DNA of 13,668 nucleotides, taken from the NCBI GenBank assembly GCA_019454865.1, contig JACFNJ010000048.1, positions 1-13,668 on the forward strand. The letters are read 5' to 3'. Below the pieces are notes generated by a model that worked only from the letters and a program-made list of their open reading frames with translations, made no database searches and had not been told where the DNA came from. Both the position numbers and the translations under genes were made by a program. This DNA comes from Bacteroidia bacterium. Its GTDB lineage: Bacteria; Bacteroidota; Bacteroidia; UKL13-3. Numbering within the stretch: position 1 is the stretch's first letter; every line of letters begins with the position of its first letter. Below, one piece after another: positions 1 through 5,695 of the stretch.

Positions 1-159
1 AGCAAAGGAAAATTTCCGGCAAACGAGTTTGCAAGAAAATATTTCAATGGCGGTGGCCACTTTAATGCTGCAGGAGGAGAAAGCACAGATAAGATTGAAA
101 CTGTAGAGCGAAAATTCAAAGATGCATTAGCAGATTATAAACACTTACTAAATAATTAA
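1..159 (+). CDS. DHH/DHHA1 family phosphoesterase, C-terminal end (NrnA-like), 5' truncated
   Basis: This is the last 52 codons of a gene that begins before the window; frame 1 is open from base 1 to a TAA at 157-159. The fragment contains GGGHFNAAGG (fragment residues 17-26), the glycine-rich DHHA1 signature that closes the substrate site in DHH phosphoesterases of the oligoribonuclease/pAp-phosphatase (NrnA) type. Family members hydrolyse short RNA or DNA oligomers and 3'-phosphoadenosine 5'-phosphate in the cytoplasm. The N-terminal DHH metal-binding domain is outside the window, so the exact subfamily is not proven; a GdpP-type or RecJ-type protein would be the alternatives, but the short tail right after the signature fits NrnA better. 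Its stop lies one base before the ATG of the next gene, so the two are probably cotranscribed and translationally coupled. Confidence 0.85.
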   Translation, partial: SKGKFPANEFARKYFNGGGHFNAAGGESTDKIETVERKFKDALADYKHLLNN

Positions 160-160
160 A

Positions 161-1009
161 ATGAAAAACTCAATATATATTTTAGCAGCTATTGCTACTA
201 TTGTTACACTAAATGCTTGTGGTAACAAAAACGAGGGAACTACCCAAAATGGAATTTCGTATGACATTCACAGAACAACCGAAGACGGTAAAATTTTACA
301 AGGCGATACAACTGCACTTCTTTTCGCACATTATTCATTACATAAAGATTCAGCAGACTCATTATTGGCAGAAACATTTACCACCGGAAATCCTGTTTAT
401 ATCCCTGTTGTTGAGCCAAATTTTCGTGAGGTTTTTGGGCAACTTCGTGTAGGCGATAGTGCAATAATGCGTATTAATGCAGATACATTTTTCTTAAAAA
501 GTTTTGGACAGCCTCGTCCGCCTTATTTTAATGAAGGCGAAAAGATACGTTTTACCATAAAAGTAATGGATATTTTAAGCGAAAGTGAAATTGTAAAAAA
601 GCAGGAAGAAGAAAGAAAATCACTTATTGAAAAAGATTCTTTAGAAAGAGAAAAAGCGATATCGTTATTAAACAATCCGCAGAAAACAGCAAGTGGATTG
701 GCTTATGAAGTGATGAAAAAAGGAACATCAACTATTATAAAAAAAGGACAAAAGGTAACCGTATTGTACAAAGGATATTTCTTAAACGGACAGGTATTTG
801 ACGAAAACTTAAAAGATGGATTTAAAGATTTGCCGGTTGGTTTAGGTCAAGTTATTCCGGGATGGGAAGAAATGTTGCAATTAATGCATGTGGGCGAAAA
901 AGTTAAAGTAATTATTCCTTGGGATCTTGCCTATGGCCCACGTGGCATGCAAGCCATTCCTCCATATTCAACTTTAGTTTTTGAAATGGAAGTGTTGTCT
1001 GCTAAATAG
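161..1009 (+). CDS. FKBP-type peptidyl-prolyl cis-trans isomerase lipoprotein (GldI-like)
   Basis: A 282-residue exported prolyl isomerase. Residues 1-20 form a lipoprotein signal peptide ending in the lipobox LNAC (Cys20 would be lipidated). Residues about 31-140 resemble a degenerate FKBP fold (GDTTALLFAHYSL, LRVGDSAIMRI, PPYFNEG, FTIKVMDI) but lack the catalytic motifs. Residues about 141-172 are a charged, probably helical linker. Residues about 173-282 are a canonical FKBP domain with Tyr203, VFDEN (212-216), GQVIPGW (229-235), AYG (257-259) and IPPYSTLVF (266-274), matching the FKBP12 pocket except for the Arg42 equivalent. The ATG is one base after the DHH gene stop, and a strong terminator follows. 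GldI of gliding Flavobacteria is also an FKBP lipoprotein, but I cannot show orthology here. The likely role is folding of envelope proteins, anchored in a membrane facing the periplasm. Confidence 0.9.
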   Translation: MKNSIYILAAIATIVTLNACGNKNEGTTQNGISYDIHRTTEDGKILQGDTTALLFAHYSLHKDSADSLLAETFTTGNPVYIPVVEPNFREVFGQLRVGDSAIMRINADTFFLKSFGQPRPPYFNEGEKIRFTIKVMDILSESEIVKKQEEERKSLIEKDSLEREKAISLLNNPQKTASGLAYEVMKKGTSTIIKKGQKVTVLYKGYFLNGQVFDENLKDGFKDLPVGLGQVIPGWEEMLQLMHVGEKVKVIIPWDLAYGPRGMQAIPPYSTLVFEMEVLSAK

Positions 1010-1030
1010 CAAACACATTATATCGAATTG

Positions 1031-1078
1031 CACCCATAAAGAGTTAAAAAAGTCTTAATTCTTTATGGGTGTTTTTTT
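1031..1078 (+). terminator. Strong intrinsic terminator after the first FKBP gene
   Basis: A perfect 12-bp stem (1031-1042 with 1060-1071, CACCCATAAAGA / TCTTTATGGGTG) can be extended by five further pairs, one of them G-U, to leave a seven-base loop. Seven T residues follow at 1072-1078. It lies 21 bases after the stop at 1009 and should end the DHH-FKBP transcript, separating it from the two FKBP genes downstream. Confidence 0.9.
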
Positions 1079-1113
1079 ATGATTGATTATTGTAGTAAAC
1101 TGTAAAAAAATTG

Positions 1114-1962
1114 ATGTACCGAATGTTATTGCATATTAAGTTTTTTCTTGTGTTTGTACTTATAGCAGTTAATGGTATTGCCCAAAGCATTACTGATCCC
1201 ATAAGAAACGGTGTGTTGTTTTATCAGATAGACAAATCCGAGGCAATTAATAACAGAAAAACCTTGATTACAGATTTGATGGAAATAGATTATAGAATGG
1301 CTGTTGGTTCAACAGATTCAATTTTATATTCCACATTTACCGAGGGCTCGAGAGTAACCATTCCGGTTGAACATCCAAATTTTTCACCTATATTCTTACA
1401 ACTTCAAAAAGACGACAAAGCAACAATAATTGTAAGCACGGATAGTTTTTATAAATATACCATGCTAACTCCTATCCCTCCGTATTTACACGAAGGCGAC
1501 AGTATTCATTTTTATTTTAAAATATATAATGTGATGAATGAAAAAGAATATTCACAAAACGAATATACCAAAGCACAACATGCACGTGAACACGACAATG
1601 AAGCATTGGAAAAATATATTAAAGCATACAACCGGCTGCAAAAAACTGAAAAAGGTGTATATTATCTAGTATTAAATCCCGGAACAGGAGATAAAATAAC
1701 AAATGGAAAATTGGTAACAGTTAAGTATAAAGCATACCTGTTTGATGGAAAAGTTTTTGAAAACAATACACAAGGTTATACATTTCGCATGGGTTCAAAA
1801 GAAGTTATTGAGGGGTGGGAAGACGGAATAAAAGAAATGCGGTTAGGCTCACGCTATAAATTAATAATTCCTGAAAAACTTGCATTCGGCTCACAAGGTA
1901 CAGACATTGTTCCTCCCTATACTTCTGTAGTTTTTGAAGTAGAAGTTATTAAGGTAGAATAG
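1114..1962 (+). CDS. Secreted FKBP-like prolyl isomerase with altered active-site residues
   Basis: A 282-residue exported protein with the same layout as the preceding FKBP lipoprotein: signal peptide, degenerate N-terminal FKBP-like half (about residues 30-142), charged helical linker (143-180) and C-terminal FKBP domain (about 180-282). There is no lipobox; the signal ends near GIAQS, so signal peptidase I cleavage is expected. In the C-terminal domain the usual FD pair is FE (VFENN) and the usual YG is FG (LAFG), while EVIEGW and IVPPYTSVVF are kept. Weak or altered isomerase activity, or a pure chaperone role, is therefore possible. ATG 1114 is preferred over the TTG at 1111; ATG 1123 (MLLHIKFF) would give a more ordinary signal peptide and cannot be excluded. 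No TAnnTTTG box is visible between the terminator and the start. The next gene follows after 32 bases. Confidence 0.85.
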   Translation: MYRMLLHIKFFLVFVLIAVNGIAQSITDPIRNGVLFYQIDKSEAINNRKTLITDLMEIDYRMAVGSTDSILYSTFTEGSRVTIPVEHPNFSPIFLQLQKDDKATIIVSTDSFYKYTMLTPIPPYLHEGDSIHFYFKIYNVMNEKEYSQNEYTKAQHAREHDNEALEKYIKAYNRLQKTEKGVYYLVLNPGTGDKITNGKLVTVKYKAYLFDGKVFENNTQGYTFRMGSKEVIEGWEDGIKEMRLGSRYKLIIPEKLAFGSQGTDIVPPYTSVVFEVEVIKVE

Positions 1963-1994
1963 TTTTTTGTTTATTCGCACCATTAAATTTTAAT

Positions 1995-3215
1995 ATGAAA
2001 AAAATATTTTTAATCAGTTTCATCGGATTGTTGGCTACCTCATTGTATGCACAAAAACCACAATCTACCCAAACTAAAAAATCAACTCAACTCCCAAAAA
2101 CAACAACAATTGTGTTAAATAAAGAATATACCACTGCATCCGGATTAAAATATAAAATTACCGAAAAAGGAAACGGTACCAAAGCATATGCAGGAGCTAA
2201 AGTAAAAGTACATTATACCGGAAAATTGACAGACGGAAAAGTATTTGACAGCAGTGTAGGCAGAGGAGAACCATTTGAGTTTACTCTTGGAATGGGGCAA
2301 GTAATTAAAGGATGGGATGAAGGAATTGCGCTTTTGCACGTTGGTGATAAAGCAACTTTAACCATTCCTTCCAAGTTAGGTTATGGCGAGCAAGGCACAC
2401 AAGGCATTCCCGGTGGTGCTACACTTGTTTTTGATGTTGAATTGATAGCGGTAAGTGAGGGTATAAAACCTTGGGATGTAAAAAACACTAACGTACAAAC
2501 AACTTCTTCAGGGTTACAATATATTGTTGTTGAAAAAAGCTCAAATCCAATAAAAGCAGAAATAGGGAAAACAGTAAATGTTCATTATACAGGATTTTTA
2601 AAAGGGAATAAAGTGTTTGATTCGTCAATTGAAAGGGGAACACCAATTTCATTTCCATTAGGGCAAGGAAGAGTAATTAAAGGTTGGGACGAAGGCATAG
2701 CATTAATGCATGTTGGTGATAAGTATAGGCTAATAATTCCACCATCACTGGGCTATGGCGAGAGAGGCGCAGGTGGGGTAATTCCACCTAATGCAACGCT
2801 CTATTTTGATGTTGAATTGGTTAATGTAAAAGAATCCATTAAGCCCTTTGACACAAAGGGAAAAGACACATTAATAACCGCAAGCGGATTAAAGTATATT
2901 GAAGTATTTAGAAATACAGATGCTACTGCAAAAAAGGCAGAAGCCGGAAAAACAGTTGATGTGCATTATAGCGGATATTTGTTGGATGGTAGAATGTTTG
3001 ACTCTTCGGTAGAAAGAGGATCTCCTTTATCATTTCCATTAGGGCAAGGCAGAGTGATTAAAGGCTGGGATGAAGGAATAGGACTAATGCGTGTTGGTGA
3101 TAAATTACGACTAATAATACCTGCCGAATTGGGATATGGCTCACAAGGGGCGGGAGGAGTAATTCCACCAAACGCAACTTTATTATTTGATGTTGAATTA
3201 ATTGATGTTAAATAA
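1995..3215 (+). CDS. Secreted triple-domain FKBP-type peptidyl-prolyl isomerase
   Basis: A 406-residue protein with a signal peptide (residues 1-19, ending LYAQ), a Thr/Lys/Gln-rich linker (20-42) and three complete FKBP domains at about 46-154, 169-278 and 293-406. Each domain keeps the FKBP12 pocket: HYTG or HYSG, VFDSS or MFDSS, an arginine (GRGEP or ERG), VIKGWDEG, LGYG and a final LxFDVEL strand. Domains 2 and 3 are closest to each other, including the shared segment FPLGQGRVIKGWDEGI. It catalyses Xaa-Pro isomerisation, probably in the periplasm or outside the cell since no membrane anchor is visible. Family members usually have one or two domains; three catalytically intact copies are less common. 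It is 32 bases after the preceding FKBP gene, so the two are probably one operon, closed by the hairpin at 3218-3257. Confidence 0.93.
   Translation: MKKIFLISFIGLLATSLYAQKPQSTQTKKSTQLPKTTTIVLNKEYTTASGLKYKITEKGNGTKAYAGAKVKVHYTGKLTDGKVFDSSVGRGEPFEFTLGMGQVIKGWDEGIALLHVGDKATLTIPSKLGYGEQGTQGIPGGATLVFDVELIAVSEGIKPWDVKNTNVQTTSSGLQYIVVEKSSNPIKAEIGKTVNVHYTGFLKGNKVFDSSIERGTPISFPLGQGRVIKGWDEGIALMHVGDKYRLIIPPSLGYGERGAGGVIPPNATLYFDVELVNVKESIKPFDTKGKDTLITASGLKYIEVFRNTDATAKKAEAGKTVDVHYSGYLLDGRMFDSSVERGSPLSFPLGQGRVIKGWDEGIGLMRVGDKLRLIIPAELGYGSQGAGGVIPPNATLLFDVELIDVK
2649..3049 (+). repeat. Intragenic direct repeat encoding FKBP domains 2 and 3
   Basis: The DNA for domains 2 and 3 of the triple FKBP gene is repetitive with a period of 381 bp (127 codons). 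The longest identical stretch I see is 20 bases, TCATTTCCATTAGGGCAAGG, at 2649-2668 and again at 3030-3049, and it sits in a longer near-identical block covering FPLGQGRVIKGWDEG. This points to internal tandem duplication; domain 1 is more divergent. Confidence 0.8.
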
Positions 3216-3217
3216 AC

Positions 3218-3257
3218 CGAAAACAGCCGATTGGTAAATTCAAGTCGGCTGTTTTCG
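3218..3257. terminator. Bidirectional hairpin between the triple FKBP gene and purE
   Basis: A perfect 13-bp inverted repeat, CGAAAACAGCCGA (3218-3230) and TCGGCTGTTTTCG (3245-3257), with a 14-base loop, starts two bases after the FKBP stop and ends three bases before the purE stop. The flanking T tracts are weak on both sides, but the A/T-rich outer stem and the position between convergent stops fit a shared terminator. Confidence 0.75.
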
Positions 3258-3259
3258 AT

Positions 3260-3751
3260 TTAAAAACTATTTTCTACTTTATTTGCTTTAAGCAATACTT
3301 CTTCTTGCATGTTATCTTTATATTTTTGCAACTCGTTTGCTAAATTATCTTGGTAAGTTGACAAAATTTGAACCGCCAATAAACCTGCATTTTTAGCATT
3401 ATTAATAGCAACAGTTGCTACCGGTACTCCTCCGGGCATTTGCACAATAGATAATAACGAATCTAAGCCATCTAATGCTTTTAATTTTACAGGGACACCA
3501 ATAACCGGAAGTGTAGTTATTGAGGCAACCATTCCCGGCAAATGTGCTGCACCACCGGCACCTGCAATAATTACTTTCAATCCTCGTTTTCTTGCATTTT
3601 TAGCATAATCCATCATACGCTCCGGAGTGCGATGTGCAGATACTACGGTTATTTCAAATGGAACATTAAACGTTGATAAAACTTTTGCAGCCTCTTGCAT
3701 TACTTCTAAGTCGCTATCGCTACCCATTATTATTCCTACCTGTTTGCCCAT
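3260..3751 (-). CDS. purE: N5-carboxyaminoimidazole ribonucleotide mutase PurE
   Basis: A 163-residue class I PurE. It converts N5-CAIR to 4-carboxy-5-aminoimidazole ribonucleotide, the step after PurK in de novo purine synthesis, in the cytoplasm. Motifs visible are GSDSD (residues 10-14, phosphate binding), SAHRTP (38-43, with the expected catalytic His40), GGAAHLPG (66-73) and the segment beginning MPGGVPVATV (105-114). Length and start (MGKQVGIIMGSDSD) are typical. It lies 91 bases downstream of purK on the same strand, and that gap carries its own perfect -7 box, so purE can probably be transcribed both with purK and alone. Confidence 0.97.
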   Translation of the reverse strand: MGKQVGIIMGSDSDLEVMQEAAKVLSTFNVPFEITVVSAHRTPERMMDYAKNARKRGLKVIIAGAGGAAHLPGMVASITTLPVIGVPVKLKALDGLDSLLSIVQMPGGVPVATVAINNAKNAGLLAVQILSTYQDNLANELQKYKDNMQEEVLLKANKVENSF

Positions 3752-3771
3752 AATTTATTATTGATATATTA

Positions 3772-3779
3772 CAAATGTA
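3772..3779 (-). promoter_or_regulatory. Bacteroidota -7 promoter element upstream of purE
   Basis: Reading the minus strand, 3779 to 3772 is TACATTTG, an exact match to the Bacteroidota sigma-A -7 consensus TAnnTTTG. It would start transcription about 15 bases before the purE ATG at 3751. No TTG is found at the usual -33 distance; a palindrome occupies that place instead. Confidence 0.5.
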
Positions 3780-3790
3780 AATGATAAATT

Positions 3791-3809
3791 ATTCTATTAG
3801 AAATAGAAT
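3791..3809. promoter_or_regulatory. Palindrome at the -33 position of the purE promoter (possible operator)
   Basis: ATTCTATT (3791-3798), a three-base spacer, then AATAGAAT (3802-3809) form a perfect inverted repeat. Its centre is about 21 bases upstream of the purE -7 box, where a -33 element is expected. It is AT-only apart from one G/C pair per arm and has no T tail, so a regulator binding site is more likely than a terminator. No regulator can be named. Confidence 0.3.
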
Positions 3810-3842
3810 TACATATAGAAACAAGTTTGCCTTATCAAGTTA

Positions 3843-5009
3843 CTAAACATCTTTTATAAAACGAAGCGTTTCATACACGTGCTTTGCTTTTAGTTTGGCT
3901 TCTTCCGGTGTGTTTGCAAGTATCGTTACATGTCCCATTTTGCGCATGGGTTTACTTTCTTTTTTTCCGTACAAATGCACATAAACTCCTTCTAATGTGC
4001 TAACATCTTCCAATCCATCTAATTTGTATGCACCGCTAAAATCGGAAGCCCCGAGTAAATTAATCATTATTGCAGGCTTTATAAGCTGGGTACTACCAAG
4101 TGGTAAACCAATTAATATTCGAACAAGTTGCTCAAATTGCGAAGTATAACATGCCTCAATTGTATGATGTCCCGAATTATGTGGTCGGGGCGCAATTTCA
4201 TTTACTAAAATCTGATTTTCGTTAGTTAGAAACATCTCAACAGCAAACACACCAACACCGTTTAAATTTTCAATCGTTTGAATCGCTATTTCTTTTGCAC
4301 TTTTTTCAACAGTAGGGTCAAGCGTTGCCGGGCAATACAAATACGTTACTAAATTAGCTTGCGGGTCAAAATCCATTTCTACAATTGGCCAAGTAATGGA
4401 ATTGCCAAACTTATCTTGAGCTACCATTACTGAAATTTCTTTTTGGCAGGGTATAAATGCCTCTATCAAGCTGGGAGTATTAAATGGAATTTTATCGGTA
4501 TTGTTCAAAACTTCGTTTGCGTTAAATATAGTAACGCCTTTACCGTCATATCCATCAGTACGGGTTTTTGCAACAAGTTTCTCACCTCCCAATTTTTGAA
4601 TTGCTTTCAACCATTCTGCTTCAGTTTCCACTAATTCAAAAGGTGCAGTAGGAATTTTATTAGTTGTTAAAAATTGTTTTTGCAAACCTTTGTCCTTAAT
4701 AATTTGAAGTACTTTGGGTGATGGTATTATTTCTTTGCCTTCTTTTTCTAGTTCCAATAAAGTATCAATGTCCAAATGTTCAATTTCAAAAGTTAAAACA
4801 TCGCTAACCTTTGCTAATTGCCTAATTGCATTACCGTCTGTCAGTTTCCCTACTACATGGTTTTGAGCCAAAGAAGCACATGGACAATCTTTTGCATCCA
4901 AAACAGAAAATTCATTGTTTAATCGCAAAGACTCTTCAATCATCATTCTGCCTAACTGTCCTCCACCAATAATTCCAATTGTTTTGCGAAGCGGGTTTAT
5001 ATTATTCAC
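3843..5009 (-). CDS. purK: N5-carboxyaminoimidazole ribonucleotide synthase PurK
   Basis: A 388-residue ATP-grasp enzyme that makes N5-CAIR from AIR, ATP and bicarbonate; its product is the substrate of the PurE encoded just downstream. Motifs: IGIIGGGQLGRM (residues 11-22) at the pre-ATP-grasp nucleotide-binding fold, Lys148 with TRTDGYDGKG (149-158) in the glycine-rich ATP-grasp loop, a metal-binding glutamate around VEMF (257-260), and NEIAPRPHNSGHHT (270-283), characteristic of PurK. The start codon is GTG at 5009-5007. It is the only conventional start between an upstream in-frame TAA and the first conserved motif. It lies only four bases after a perfect -7 box, so the mRNA may be leaderless. 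Confidence 0.96.
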   Translation of the reverse strand: MNNINPLRKTIGIIGGGQLGRMMIEESLRLNNEFSVLDAKDCPCASLAQNHVVGKLTDGNAIRQLAKVSDVLTFEIEHLDIDTLLELEKEGKEIIPSPKVLQIIKDKGLQKQFLTTNKIPTAPFELVETEAEWLKAIQKLGGEKLVAKTRTDGYDGKGVTIFNANEVLNNTDKIPFNTPSLIEAFIPCQKEISVMVAQDKFGNSITWPIVEMDFDPQANLVTYLYCPATLDPTVEKSAKEIAIQTIENLNGVGVFAVEMFLTNENQILVNEIAPRPHNSGHHTIEACYTSQFEQLVRILIGLPLGSTQLIKPAIMINLLGASDFSGAYKLDGLEDVSTLEGVYVHLYGKKESKPMRKMGHVTILANTPEEAKLKAKHVYETLRFIKDV

Positions 5010-5013
5010 CCTG

Positions 5014-5021
5014 CAAATTTA
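5014..5021 (-). promoter_or_regulatory. -7 promoter element of purK, abutting the start codon
   Basis: On the minus strand 5021 to 5014 reads TAAATTTG, an exact TAnnTTTG match. A possible -33 TTG lies 24 bases upstream. The box ends four bases before the GTG, so the predicted transcription start falls at or next to the start codon. Confidence 0.5.
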
Positions 5022-5107
5022 TGGTTATTCAATACTTTTTTCAGACAAAATAATGGGTATAAGAAATCATTTTTTATAAATATTAGTTTTTATGGGTATG
5101 ATTTTTC

Positions 5108-5115
5108 TATTTTTG
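5108..5115 (+). promoter_or_regulatory. -7 promoter element of ndk
   Basis: TATTTTTG at 5108-5115 matches TAnnTTTG exactly and lies 23 bases before the ndk ATG. This predicts a short A-rich leader (AAAAATTTAAACAAAA) without a Shine-Dalgarno sequence, as is usual in Bacteroidota. No clear -33 TTG is seen. It is divergent from the purK promoter, about 90 bases away. Confidence 0.5.
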
Positions 5116-5138
5116 CACCTCGAAAAATTTAAACAAAA

Positions 5139-5558
5139 ATGAGCGGAAAAATTACGTTTACCATGATTAAACCGGATGCAGTAGCAAACGGACACACAGG
5201 AAAAATCATTGATCACATCATTGGAAAAGGTTTCAAAATTGTAGCAATGAAATATACACGACTAAGTAAAGAAAAAGCCGGAGAGTTTTATGCAATACAT
5301 CGTGAGCGCCCATTTTTTAAGGATTTGGTTGAGTTTATGGTTTCTGGTCCTATTGTAGCGGCTGTGTTGGAAAAAGACAATGCAGTGGTTGATTTTCGTA
5401 CAGTTATTGGTGCTACTGACCCAAGCAAAGCAGATGCCGGAACCATCCGAAATTTATATGCTAAATCCATAGATGCAAATGCCATACATGGTAGCGATAG
5501 CGATGAAAATGCTGCAATAGAAGCTGCATTTTTCTTTAATGCGTTTGAAAGATTTTAA
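5139..5558 (+). CDS. ndk: Nucleoside diphosphate kinase
   Basis: A 139-residue cytoplasmic enzyme that transfers the gamma phosphate from ATP to other nucleoside diphosphates through a phosphohistidine, supplying NTPs and dNTPs. The active-site motif NAIHGSDS is at residues 114-121 with catalytic His117; Lys11 in MIKPDAV and the RPFF segment (57-60) are also conserved. Length and ends are complete and typical. It is a single-gene unit: its own -7 box lies 23 bases upstream and an intrinsic terminator follows within 25 bases. It is divergent from purK, so two nucleotide-metabolism units share one control region. Confidence 0.98.
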   Translation: MSGKITFTMIKPDAVANGHTGKIIDHIIGKGFKIVAMKYTRLSKEKAGEFYAIHRERPFFKDLVEFMVSGPIVAAVLEKDNAVVDFRTVIGATDPSKADAGTIRNLYAKSIDANAIHGSDSDENAAIEAAFFFNAFERF

Positions 5559-5578
5559 CCTATAAAATTGAATAAATT

Positions 5579-5609
5579 AAAAGCTCCTAAATTTTTTAGG
5601 GGCTTTTTT
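5579..5609 (+). terminator. Intrinsic terminator after ndk
   Basis: AGCTCCTAAA (5582-5591) pairs with TTTAGGGGCT (5595-5604), including one T-G pair, around a three-base loop. Outer A-T pairs extend it, and a run of six T residues (5604-5609) follows. It lies 20 bases after the ndk stop. Confidence 0.85.
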
Positions 5610-5664
5610 ATTTTGTATGCATTTAGGAATTTATTCTCACAATTCATTTACACAGAAAATTTCC

Positions 5665-5672
5665 TATTTTTA
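5665..5672 (+). promoter_or_regulatory. Near-consensus -7 element upstream of the TonB receptor
   Basis: TATTTTTA at 5665-5672 differs from TAnnTTTG only in the last base and lies 23 bases before the TTG start, the same distance as the ndk box. No -33 TTG is visible. It is the best candidate in the 86 bases between the ndk terminator and the receptor gene. Confidence 0.3.
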
Positions 5673-5695
5673 TCCCGAAAGAATAAAGTACAGAT

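Noticed and set aside
2145..2339. Antisense open frame inside the triple FKBP gene
   Set aside because: It lies wholly within a strongly conserved coding domain on the other strand and encodes a low-complexity product without recognisable features. It is a shadow frame.
1995..3215. Triple FKBP repeat as a misassembly of one domain
   Set aside because: The three domains differ clearly in protein and DNA sequence and keep one frame with distinct linkers, so a simple assembly duplication is unlikely.
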